This document shows, piece by piece, positions 1 to 11,487 of a stretch of DNA of 64,000 nucleotides. The translations under genes were made by a program, and so were the position numbers. The notes beneath the pieces are model-generated. The model was given only the letters and a program-made list of their open reading frames with translations. It did not search any database and was not told the DNA's origin. Source of the stretch: Lycocorax pyrrhopterus obiensis (lineage: Eukaryota; Chordata; Aves; Passeriformes; Paradisaeidae); contig JACSVZ010000024.1 of assembly GCA_014706295.1 (NCBI GenBank), forward strand, positions 3,403,136-3,467,135. Reading direction: 5' to 3'. The first letter of the stretch is position 1. The number at the start of each line of letters is the position of its first letter.

Positions 1-3000
1 TCCAGGGACAATCCCAGATGGAGACACTTCCAGCATGGGCTGCTGCCAGGCTGCCAGCGCCGCCGCCTCTGAGCGCAGCCCATGAGCAGCGCTGACTGGA
101 TGAAAGCCCGGGCTTGCTTGGGAAGCAGAGGCATGTCCCGGTGATCCTATCAGGAAGTCAGCTCCACATCCTCTGGCTCTCACATCTCCCATAGAAGGCG
201 TGATCCCGGTGCCCCTGTGCGTGACCCCCAGCGCAGGCTGTGCAGCCCCTGCCAGGAATGTCGTCGTTGTCTTGCAGCCAGAGCAAGTGTCGATGCAGTG
301 AGCAGGCACTGGCAGAACCGTTCCTAGGACTCGGGCTGCAGATGTTCAGGTGTTATTACAAACAATTGCCTGGGCTATCAGTCATCCTGCAGCAGAGAAC
401 CCCCAGAGCAGCAGACCAGAAAAGACCTCATGTCCAGTCTGGGAGTGTCACAGACACTTCAGGACGTACTCGCTTTCCTTCTGCTTTCTCTGTGAGTGCC
501 TTTTCTGCCTTTTGCTTATGCTGAGATATTATCAAAGGCTGATGAGGCACCAGGGATGAGTAATGCACCCTCTGTGCCAGCTGAGAATTTGTAGGCACTG
601 GTAGGGTTAATGCGGGTCTGAAAGAAGCTGTGGTGCTCAGTGCTGGATCTGCTTGGTGCAGACCTGGGTACACCCACAGCCCCCATGTCCTCAGCTGCAC
701 CAGGGGCGAGGGACAAGGCTCCTAGTTGTCCCTGCAGTCCCTGGGCAGGGTCGGCCTTCCCTGGAGATGCCTTCCCTCTCATCGAGAGAGGCAGAGGGTT
801 TTGCAAGGCAGGCACTATAGAGGGATGAAATTGGACCAAAATATGGCAGGTTTTTAATGTAGAGGAGAACCACATACTTTAAGGATGGGCTAGGGGATGT
901 GGGGGAATTGGCGCTTCCTGTGCAGAAACAGAGTGAGCTTTGTGCAGAGCCACTGCATCCATGTCCCAGCCAGAGGAGCCCGGGGAATCTGCTGTGGGTG
1001 TCAAGGAACCCTCTGAGAGTCAGAGCTCTGCTTTCAATCTGGAGTGGCTTGGCATCTTATCCTGCTAAAATGGGGAACTTCATGTCCTTTTGTACAGGAG
1101 ACAAACAACCTGTTTGGGATTAATTTAGGATCAGCCTCAACAGCCATTAGCTAAAGAAAACCAAGCCTGTAAATGAGCTCCTGTCAGAGGGGGAAGAAAT
1201 GCAGGACTTGATGCTGGATTTATTGTGCAGGGCATTAAGGCAGGATTTAGTGTGATTTACCATCCTCTGCAATGACACCTCTGGCACCAGGGAGCTGTGA
1301 GCATGTCCCTTTGCCTTCAGCCAGACCCACTGCTCTGTTGGCTAATTACTACTGTGCCGGTAGCCCTGCTGCTGCATCTGGGTCTGTCAGCATTGCCAGT
1401 ACAGAGCTGTGACTTCGGGGTTTATTGCTCACTTAGAAACGTTTGCTTCAGACTGAAACTTGATCTACGGCTGTCAGCTGAGGCTGCAGCACTCCAGTAT
1501 CAGAAAGGAGGTTTGGCTGCTCAATGTGCATAAAATACAGATCTTGGGTTCATCAGATTGTTTACTCATACAGTCAGCAGAGTGATGGTGTCCCTGACAA
1601 CATTTGATGGTACTTGAGAATTTCCTAGAATAGAAAGTAAAAAAGCTCTAAATATAAATAGAAAAAGATCTTTGATATGGAGACTTGCAGCAGTGACTGC
1701 TCAGCATTTGCCAACAACCAGAACATATTCACAACACTCCTGTGAGATAGCAAGGATCTCAGTGACATCATTTGCAAATAGGAAAAGAGGGATATTTAAC
1801 GAGGTGCCAAGGAAAACTCAGGATGAATAAAACTTCCATGTACATGAGCACTAACACACACAGCACAAAGGAAAAGCTGTAGAAAGGGTGAGTTTTCCCT
1901 CTTGCCTTATTTTGCACCTTTGTGTTCACAGCTGCCCTCACACAAGTGCTGTGTACAGCAGAGAACATGGCAGGTGTGTGAAGAATTCATGAGGCTCTCC
2001 GAGTCTGTGTGTCTGGGGGCTGCTTGATGCCATGTTCTGTATCTATACCCTTGCCCTCCTCTTTCTCAGGGCTGTTGGGTCCATACCGAGTCCCAATGAG
2101 CACTCCAGGGCTCATGCCAGCAGCTGTCAGGGATGCTCAGGGACCATCTTCAGTGGGGGCTCGTGGGCAGCGGAGTGTTGAAGGGGAACTGCCCTGGCCC
2201 CAGCAGGGGATCCAGGAGAGATTCAGGAGCCACCATAGGGCTTGTCACATCCTTTGAAAGAGCCTGCGCCCTATGGCTTCCAGCTCAGAGCCCTGCAAGC
2301 TTGGGGAATCTCCCCCAAGAGACTACCAGGGTCCATGGGCACGTCATGCCAAGGGGCCACCTGGCAACTTGTCACATACCCCTGGGACAACTTGCCAGGG
2401 CACCAGGGTTCTCGGCAGAGCCCCATGGCCTTGAGCATCCCATTAGTCCTGCGAGAACTGGGGATGAGGGTCAGTCATGGCTGGGCACCGGCTGCCGCCA
2501 GCCACGCAGCAGTGCTGGCCCTTGGGAGGCTGGTGGGCACCAGCTCCTCTGTATGGCTTGTACAGGGACAATGGGCCAGGGTCCAGCATGGCTCCTGGGA
2601 ACACCAGCTGCCGCCTGAGCCCTGGTGCAGGATCTGCTCATCCCACCAGGTATGATGGGGCTCAGGGAAGGTGCCTGAGCACTGATGTCCCCTGTTCACC
2701 TGCATGAAGTGGGGTCTGTCATGTGTCCATCCTGGAGTGCAGGTGGGGGAGGGAAAGGGAGCTGACAGCACAGGGAGGAGAGCTCTCAGGCTGCTCAGAT
2801 GTGCTGGAGGGCAGGTGTCCCAGGCAGTCCCACTGCAGCCATGCTGTTCTCCTGAGCAGGAGTGTTTCCTCCTGCTGCACAGCCAGCAATGGAAAAACAA
2901 CCAGGCTCTGAGCTCTTCGCCTTCATGCCTTCCCCCCTCCAGAGGATAATAAGCTGCTTTTAATATCTGACATGTTTATTAACAGATGCAGCTGTGACAG

Positions 3001-6000
3001 CTGATGACTTCATATGCCACTTACCACTAAAATGTTAGTAATAACTCGGAATTAACTGTCATAAATAAAAAAGACTACAAAGACAACTTGATGGTGTGTC
3101 ACTCTGCAGTAATTTACTGAGACCCTGTTGGCTCTGGATGCGAGGCTGGAAGGTCCTTTGTGGAGCTCCAGTCCGGGTTTTGCAACAGTCACAATATTTT
3201 GGCTGGATATTGTCTTAGGAGGTGGTACTAGTGGGGTGGAATTCCCTCATGCAGGAGTTTGCACTGGATGCCTTTACAAAGCTGGATACTCTGGTAATAA
3301 TAATAATAAAAAGCCCCTACCCAGTGGATGGGGACGGAGTCTACAGATTGAGCCCAGGATTTATTAATGTGCAAATTGCTCTGATATGATCACATATTTT
3401 CTGCTTTGCATACGCAGGGAGCAGCGTGGGCTGATGGAGTAGGAACTAGCCTGAGCAATCTTTACGAGCTGAGATCCTGCACATCGCAGAAGGGTTTGTT
3501 TCTCCGTGCAAAACCTGGGACCCCGTTAGAAACCTGCTTTAGAAAACGAGTGACCAAAATATCCAAATGCACCAGACTTCTCCATGAACTCGCCATGAAT
3601 ATATTTTTCATTTTTTTTGACAGAAACGTGTGTGTAACTTTCTCTGGAGGAACTGAGGAATTTTGTAGTTGGACTTATAGTATTTTAAACCTGAGAACCC
3701 TGTAGAGTCTTTTCTGCAGTGATGAGGGAGTGACAAGTTGGAGGTAAGGGCTTCAGCATGCATGTTTGTGTCGATGGAGCTTTTGCAATGTGGGCTGCTA
3801 ATGAGGAACGCGAGCCGTGTCAGCATCTGACTGCGGGTCTGCCTTGTGCAACGTGGATAATGAGTTCAGACAATGAGAGCTGTGCGAAATCACAGCACGA
3901 TCTGTGGGATCCCCTTTCTCTCTCCCCCACCCCCCCTCCCCCCCGAGGTGCGTGGGGCTTGCAGGGAAGCTGGGCTGCTGCGTGTGCCCCCTGCCACTGT
4001 GTTACCATCCCGTTCTGGGGAAGGGGACATGGAGAGCTGGTGGGGATATTGATCAGCTTGCTGGAGCTCGTAACCAATTTTGGACCAGCTGCAGGGTCCT
4101 ACCGGCCACGGTGCAGCGGGTGGCCGTGCCCTACTGCCCTCCCACTGATCCCAGAGACAGGGGCAATGGGAGGACGGGACAGTTAAGCTGCTGCTGTCTC
4201 AGTACTGCTGTGGCTACACCTAACCCAGCCTTCTGCCACGCACCCATGGGGGCACGGCAGGCGCTTGGAGAGCGTGGGGTAAGTACAGGCTCTGTGGCAT
4301 TTTGAATGGGGGATCAGTGGAGAAATAGTTAATAGCGATTATGGCAATAATTAGATGTGGTGTGAGCAGATGGTGCCGATGTGCAGGGGAAGTGCTGCTG
4401 GATCCAGTGGCGGCTGCCATGGGTCAGTGAGGGCTCCCGCAGCTGGGCTGGGACACAGCTCCCCAGCAAGGGTGTGGGTGAAGGTGATGCATCAGCCTCG
4501 GTCCTCTGTGCTGATGGAGCCAGGTGCTGCAAGACATGAGTGTGGGTGACAGGGGATTGGTCACCCCTGGGCTGCTGGAGTACTTTATAGGCTCAGGCAT
4601 GTGTGTTCCCTTGAACGGCTCTGGGTGCAGAGGAGGGGTGTTCAGGTGATGCCGTTTGGGTTTAAAGAGGCACCTTACAGTAAAAGGCATTGAAATAGGG
4701 TAATACTGGCAGCAGAAAATGCTGCATGACAAGGCACGCATGGAGCCTCCACTCTGCTGCACAGGGGTCAGCAGGTACCCACGCAAAAAAATCCTGTCAC
4801 CTGGAGGTCTGTGAACTTGGGGCAGTGCTTACAATGCAGTTTGGGGTGGCCAGGTCTATGCTGAGATCCCATAGGGACTGGGCACTTGCAGTGAAACATC
4901 TACCTGGAGGGTTCTCCATTTGGAATGATTTTTGTCTGAAGTCCATTGGTGACTCTGGAGCAGGTGAACTCCTGACTCCGTCCTCTCACCCCGCTGTGGG
5001 GCCAGGACTGTGAAGGCTGGGTGGGAGGATGGCAGCAGCACTGCAGGCCTGGGAATGCCAGTGCTGCAACACGCCTGGAAACCACCCTGGAAAAAAGGCT
5101 CATTTCAGCTGGATCAGCTCCCTGGCCCCTGCGCAGACGCTGCGAGAGCAGCAGCACCACCCTGAGGGACGCGGCAGGGAGCAGCTGGGGTGCAGGCACC
5201 CGCTCTGGAGATACAGGGGCAGTGATCCCCTGAGCACAGCCAAAATGAGCCGGCCATGCCAGTGTGTGCAGGCAGCAGCTGAGCCGAGCATAAACCCCAC
5301 GTTTCTATCAGCCGAGCTAGATGTGAGCTGGCAGAGCTCTTCCTGTACTGTGAGGCTGGGACTGCGGTGAGCAACAGAGCTGAGGGCCAGGTCAACCCTC
5401 CTGGCCTATGGGGACAGCACCAGAGTGGGACAGAGGGGACCATGCAGCTGAGAGAGGTGGCACTGGCAGCAGAGACCCTTCCCCTGTGCGGTGTGAGGGT
5501 GACCTGTCATCTTGCCAAGGATGGAAGTGCCTGACTTTGCCTAAGGCCTGGCAAATACCAACAGGCTTCCTGTCATACCCACCACCAACCTGCCTTCAGG
5601 AAGATCCTCTGGGATTGCAGCTTCCCCACATGCTCATGGGCTGCAGGGCGGCAGGGGCCGGCTGCAGGATGTCCTTCATTGCAAACCACCCTGAGCATTG
5701 CCAGGCCTGCAGAGCTCTGAACTTGGTCCCCCTGTCCTAGTGGTGCAGGGTGCTGTCATCCCACAAAACGGCAGAATTTGGATGGGCTCAGTCCAGGCTG
5801 GCAGCTGCAACTGGTCTGGAGGACACCCTGGCTGCCTGCTCACTCCCACCTGCTGACCGGGTGCTCCGTCCTGCCACACGCCCAGAGCTGAGGCTGCGGG
5901 TTGTTTTTTCTAGTTTGTTTTCTTCTGCTGCTGGAGTTGGTGCTACTCCTGGCTCTACAAGGCTCAGATTTCCCAGGCAGTGATGTCTCCGTGGGAGAAC

Positions 6001-9000
6001 CACAGCACCGGGAATCCCTTCAGGAAGCTCCACTTGGCAGATGGTTCCTGTGCAGATGGCCAAGCAGAAAGCCCCAGGTGCTGCTCAGGGCTTTGCCCTG
6101 GACTTCAGGCTTTGGCTCTGCCTTTGCAGAACAGCACAGCAGCTCATGGTTCGCCAGGCTCCTGTGAGCCTGGAAATATGTGTTTACAAAGCTGGCAGGC
6201 AGGGTCTGTGGTGGAAGGAGCTGTAAGCCCTTGTTTGCATGCATTTACATTGAAATAAGAGGGGAATTGCGTATTGAGCTGAATGTGCACGCTTGTAGGA
6301 TGAGCCTCAGCACCCCTGACTGTGCTTCCCAGTTTGCGTCAGACACCCCTGCTCCCCACGCCCAGGGCTATAGCTGACACGGTGTGTGTCCACCCCTCAC
6401 CTCCTGGGGCACCTGCTGAGTGTATCCCGGCTCAGCAATGGGCCTTTAGGAAGCCAGCCCTTTTGGAGGAAGAGCCAGATTTTCAGTGCCCTGGTCTGTG
6501 CTACCCCAAATTGGGCTGTTCTGTTCCTGGTCTGAAATTTGCTTCTGCTGTTCTGGTGAGTTACTGATCTGGGGGAGGCTCAAACCCACCTGAGTTGTAC
6601 CTAACAGACACAGGTTTGCTGTTCCCAGGACTGCAGTCAGATCCCCAGGCAGCGTCCTGGTCTCAGCACAGAACTGTGCCTGCCAGGATGATTCCAGTGC
6701 AATTCCAGATGCTGCTCTAGTTCTGCGGAGAAGTGGCAGGCATGGATCCTGCAGCCTGCTTCAGGGCTCTGCCTCCTCCTCCTCCTCCAGAGCAGCGTGC
6801 TGCCTCTGCACTGGCATGAGGGCCATGGAAATCCCCCTGTAAAACATGTCCTGATGTTGTACAGCACTGAAGCACAAGCACTCCTGGAGGGAGGCCTGTG
6901 GCACTATGGATCACAGCATTACTTGGAGCAGCTACTGTGCCGGGCACTGCGCAAGGCGGGCAAGGAGCCGGTGCCGAGTGGAGCCAGGGCTGGAGCTGGG
7001 GGCTGGAGCTGCAGGGGCTGACATGCTGCTGACCCCCGAGCAGCTCCCACTGCCAGGCCAGGGCAGAGGGGTGGTCATGAGCAGCAGCCTCTCCTCAGTG
7101 TATTCCCCATCAGCGGGTCACAGCACAGCTCCGCAGATCCGGGGAATGCAGTGCAGGAGTTAGTGGAAGAAGTCAGACCTCAACAATGCTGTGGATAGCT
7201 CTGCTGCCAGATTGGGCTTTATTATTTTATTTTTTCAGTGAAGTTTATGGGTTGGGGATTTTGCAGAACTTGGCACTGGGATCTAATATCAAATGAAGAC
7301 CTTCTGGTTCGGAAATTTGACTTAATGCAGCCGTCTTTTATTGCTTCAAGGATTAAGCAGAACAAAGTGGCTCTGCCTGTGCATGTGCAGGGATGTTTGC
7401 CGGAGGCACGTGAGACACCCTGTGGCAGCTGCGATGGCCGCGCCAAGCGTGGTGGGACCTTCCACTGCGGAGGGTTTCACAGTGCTGCTCCTGGAGCATT
7501 AGCCCTGCTGACAGGAAAACAGCCCTTGGGAACACAGCAGAAGAGAGGGACTTTCCCAAAGAGAACGAGGGCCCAAACCCACTCCCTCAGCCCTGGCTGC
7601 TTCCCTCCCATGGTGGGGCTGGCAGAGCAGGCAGGGAGCTGTGCCATGGGGTCACCAGCGCAGGCAGTAGGGTGCAGGCAGAGCAGACACGGGGCTCAGG
7701 GAGCACCAGCAGCGTGGGCATATCCCTGTGTGCCTGTGGAACAGGGACAATGGATACCCAAGTGCCATCATTGGTATTTGAGGGGCCTGTTGAAAGCTCC
7801 ACAGAGGCAGGCTGGGGAATGAGCCGGCAGCGCAGAGCTGCAGCTGCCACCCATAACCTCATGGAGCCGGACTCTGCCCTGGGGCTGGAAGGGCTCGGGG
7901 TGGTCTGTCCCGGGTGCTGTCCCCTGGTGTGGGGCTGGGAAGACGTGGGACCAAACTAACCCGAGTGAGACCCTGCAAAACCATGACTCCTCCTGCAGGA
8001 GGCCAGTTTCTGCATATTCACACCCCTCACTGACTACCAAGAGGAAATTCAAATTCCCTATCCAGCTCCAAGACCTGGGAACCCAAATCCCCCACCTCAC
8101 GGCTGGTGCCCAGCTGGCTGTTGGCAGCGACCTGGCAGTTCCCAGGGGTTCATTCCTAGTGCTGCTGTAACCAGGTTTGTCCTGCCTCCAGCATCTGGTC
8201 CTTCTCTCTGAGGCTCAGTAAACCTTTGGAGAGCCCGTTTACATTTCGGATCCCTGGTACATTCAGCAACAGGCAATATATCAGCAATTTAGTTATTGTG
8301 GATTAGGTCTCAAATATCCTGGGGATGTAATGTTGGTCTTTCTCACCTTGTGTGTAGGAGGACTAATGGCAAATTATCTGGATGGTTTACATTTTCTGGT
8401 TTGTATTGGAGCTCCCAAGGACCAATTTATCCTGATTGAATTGCAAACAAGGCTTAGTGCCATCTCAGATTCAGGGGCCAGGTCTCTCCATAAATGAATT
8501 CAGAGCAATTCAGGTTACCCCAAATTCTTCCTGTAGATGGGATAATGGCATAAATCCTGCTGATGTTTAGACTGGAAATTGTTTGTAGCAACCTGAGCTT
8601 GACTGATGGCTGCAGTAACAGAAAGAATCATAATTCGTGTCCTGCGGTGAGGATGGGAAGAGCTGGCAGTCCAGCCAGACAGCTCACCACAGACCCCCAG
8701 GTGCTCATGGCGGGGGGGGATTTGGAGACCTGTGGATCGTGTGTGACCTGCCAAGACACTGACTCTGCAGCATCTACAATGCCAGTGGCCTTTCTGTGCT
8801 GAGGGAGCAGCTGTGGCCAAGCCCAGGCTCTCTTTGGGCTAGAAAGCAAGGAAACAAGGAGGAAAAAGTGTGTGCTTGCTTGGTTTGTGCCGCGGTCTCA
8901 AGGTTTCCCACGGCACTTCCCTGCCCTGACTGCCCAAGCCCTCAGAGATGGGGTATGTGGTGGTGGCACAAGCTTCACGCTGGCTCTTGGCACGCTGGGA

Positions 9001-9119
9001 CTGTGTTTGCTCCCTCCGGACATCCATCCCTGCTGCTGTCCCCACGCTGGGGGACTGTGCCCAAACTGTGAGTGTTGTGTAAACACGGCGTGTGCTTCCT
9101 GTGAACGCGTTTCACCCGC
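1..9119. other. Non-coding stretch upstream of RSPO1
   Basis: I find no exon with a recognisable protein family here on either strand. The many open frames of 60-190 codons look like chance openings in GC-rich DNA: they overlap each other on both strands and do not link through splice sites into a known family. Several AT-richer islands stand out from the GC-rich background, for example about 2950-3110, 7200-7370 and 8220-8480. They could be conserved regulatory elements, but this rests on composition only. The stretch is probably intergenic DNA or the non-coding 5' part of RSPO1. Confidence 0.5.
3295..3311. repeat. Short (TAA)n microsatellite
   Basis: Five TAA units in a row followed by an A run, visible directly. 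It lies in non-coding DNA upstream of RSPO1. Confidence 0.8.
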
Positions 9120-9330
9120 AAAGCTGCCGTAATTAAAAACCGGGGGCCGCGGGAGCAGGCGGCGGCACCACGGTCCCTCCGGAGCCGCTGGCACTCGGCA
9201 CTCATTTGGGGAGAGTTTGGGTTGTGCTGCACTGACGTGCCTGCTCACACCCGCTCGCATCCCCGGGGTCCTATGGCCGTGCTATGCGTGGCCGGACTAT
9301 CCCACACCACCTGTCCGGAGGGACCCTCCT
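9120..9330. promoter_or_regulatory. CpG-rich block upstream of RSPO1
   Basis: By eye this stretch has about 18 CpG dinucleotides in some 230 bases, far denser than the DNA around it, and resembles a small CpG island. It lies about 2.2 kb upstream of the RSPO1 start codon. It could be an RSPO1 promoter feeding a non-coding first exon. No TATA box or definite start site is evident, and the link to RSPO1 is inference. Confidence 0.35.
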
Positions 9331-11192
9331 GACCCACTGCCCCCCACCTCGCAGGGAAGCCCGGCGCCGTGCCCAGATCCCTGCACAAGGTGCAGAGGAT
9401 CTACGGAGATCCCCGCTCTGTGCAGCTTCCTGCTCCGTAAATACTCTAGCAGCCCGGCTTGAGCACTTGACAGTGTTTATAAAGCAGCTTGCAGCAAACA
9501 GGCTTGGAAGTGCAGAACAAGTTGGTGTTTACACAAGTGACTAATTATTTATTTGAAAATCCTGTGGACGAGCCGTGGGCTGTAACGACAAGCACATGGG
9601 GAGGGCTGGGCTCCTGCCCCGGCAGTCGCAGCAGGGACACAACGAAAAGTTCAGAACCGCCAGGGCGGGGGGGACCAGTGGCCGTGGCCCCACAGCGCCC
9701 GATGGCCGCCAGCTCTGCCGGCACAGGTGAGCCAGTGCTGCTGGGAGGTGCTCACACCGGGCACAGCTCAGTGTCATGGCATGTGCTGCCACAAGGCTCA
9801 GCGGTGCCCAGGTCACGTCTCCCTGCAGCAGCTGCCAGCCCACACCTGCTGCTGGGGCAGCCCCCTCCCTCCAGGTGATCTGCTGTGTAGCCATAATCAC
9901 CCTTAGGTGGGCTGGAGCAGGGGGTCTGCTTGGGCCAGTGGCCTCTCAGCAGGTCCCCCACCCAGGGTGGGCCAGGGAGGGGATCGGCCCCCTGGGGACC
10001 CAGTCTGTCCCGGGCTGAGGCCGGGCTCACTTCCAGCACTGTCGCCACCAGTCGTTTGGGGCATCGGTGATTGCGCAGTTATTATAAAGGGATTAAAACA
10101 ATTTTCTGTTTCATTTGACTTCACAGAGCAAATGTTGTCGCCTTTATTTCCACACAATGTCTGCCGTTGGCAAGGCTTTGCTCTGCCAGCTGCAGAGAAG
10201 AGTGGGGCCCAGCTTGGCAGTGCCAGAGCTCTTGGTGCAGCATGGAACTTGCCCTTCCTTCACGCCAGGCACAGGGAAAACCACTTGAAAACTACAGGGA
10301 AAATGCCCTGTCAGCAGCCAGCTGGAGCAAGGGCTTGGGAGCTCTCAGGAAAGGATGATACATGTGGAGTCCTGGGTGCTGGCTGGCCGTCAGGCAACTG
10401 GGCTTCCTTTCTCTCTCCAGAAGTTCATGCAGAGCCATTGGTTTGCTGCCCAGCCGGTCCTGCTGGTGTTGCCATCCCATCACTCTGTCCCGCCAAGCAC
10501 GTTGGGCCGCTCCGCGCCATGGCTTGGTGAGGGCAGTGTGGCACTCGCAGCTCACTCGTTGCCCAACACAGCCACGCTCGCTGCCCCACACCGAGCTGTC
10601 TCTGCTGGGGGGCTGTGGGAGCTGGTGAGCCTGGGGCAGAGCAGCTCCCACACTCGGCCCTGTGCAGGCACAGCGCTGACCCTGCCCTGTGCTTCAGGGA
10701 ATGGGAGATGGGAGGTTTGGAAATTCCCTCAGAGCAGAAACACAGCATTTTGGGCAGCTCGCAGAGCATCCCACCCCGTCCCCAGACAGTCCCAGCCCTG
10801 GCTGGGGACTGCAGGCTCACTCTCTGCTAGGCTTGACTACCAGCCCCAGAGGTGCCCACTTGATGGGAAGCATCTTGTGTGCCTGGCACCCACAGCAGCC
10901 ATCTGCTGCTTGGGGAGGGTGGCCCAGGAGTCTGGCTCTATTTTAAACAAGTTCCAGCTATAACTGTTTGCAGCACTGGCAGATGGCAAAGCTGTGCTGA
11001 GCATTTTGACGGGTGCTGATTATTAGCAACAGGGACTTACGGATGAGGCTGGAGCACAGTTCTCCCCATACCGCTCTGGATGCCACTGTCTGCCGGCACC
11101 CCCAGTTCATCCCAGAACCCCTGTGCTCGCCCCCAGCCATTGTGGGAGCGATGCTGTCTGTCAAGTTAACCTGTTCTCCTCTTCTTTTGCAG
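9331..11192. other. Non-coding stretch with a possible first-exon donor
   Basis: No coding exon is recognised. A good 5' splice site (CACAG followed by GTGAGC) has its GT at 9727-9728. The next strong acceptor on this strand that suits RSPO1 is the pyrimidine-rich one ending in AG at 11191-11192. A non-coding RSPO1 exon ending at 9726 is therefore possible but unproven. About 10080-10165 is an AT-richer island of unknown meaning. The overlapping open frames at 9907-10963 look like GC-driven chance frames. Confidence 0.3.
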
Positions 11193-11487
11193 TTCCTGCC
11201 AGTGTACCTGGAAACTGCAAGCAGCTAACGCCTGCTGCCGAGCCCCCAATGGGACTAGGGCCAAGCTCCTGCACTTCTGACGGGGATGAAGGTAGAGCCA
11301 TGTTACCTGCTACCTAAGCTCACTGGTGCTGATGTAGCTTGTGGATATGGTCCCAGACCCGGCTTTGTGTACAGACTCTCAGCTCTGATCCCACCTGAGA
11401 CGATTTAGCGGCAGCAGAGACCCCAGCTGTGGAGCACACTCCCGCAACCACCCCACGACGGAGGGGCTGCAGCGCTGGAGAGTTACT
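11193..11487 (+). other. RSPO1: Probable RSPO1 5' untranslated part of the start-codon exon
   Basis: A strong acceptor (long C/T tract, then TTTTGCAG) ends at 11192, so the exon holding the RSPO1 ATG may begin at 11193. Another acceptor-like AG at 11373-11374 would give a shorter leader. The longer version carries several upstream ATGs, for example at 11249 and 11299, that open short frames. Which leader is used cannot be told from sequence alone. Confidence 0.4.

Noticed and set aside
7238..7822. 194-codon plus-strand open frame
   Set aside because: It runs without any recognisable motif, has no splice-linked neighbours, and the open frames on the other strand are similar in length.
9907..10963. 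Overlapping 200-codon open frames on the plus strand upstream of RSPO1
   Set aside because: Their composition is what GC-rich random sequence gives, two frames overlap with equal claim, and no family or spliced partner is visible.
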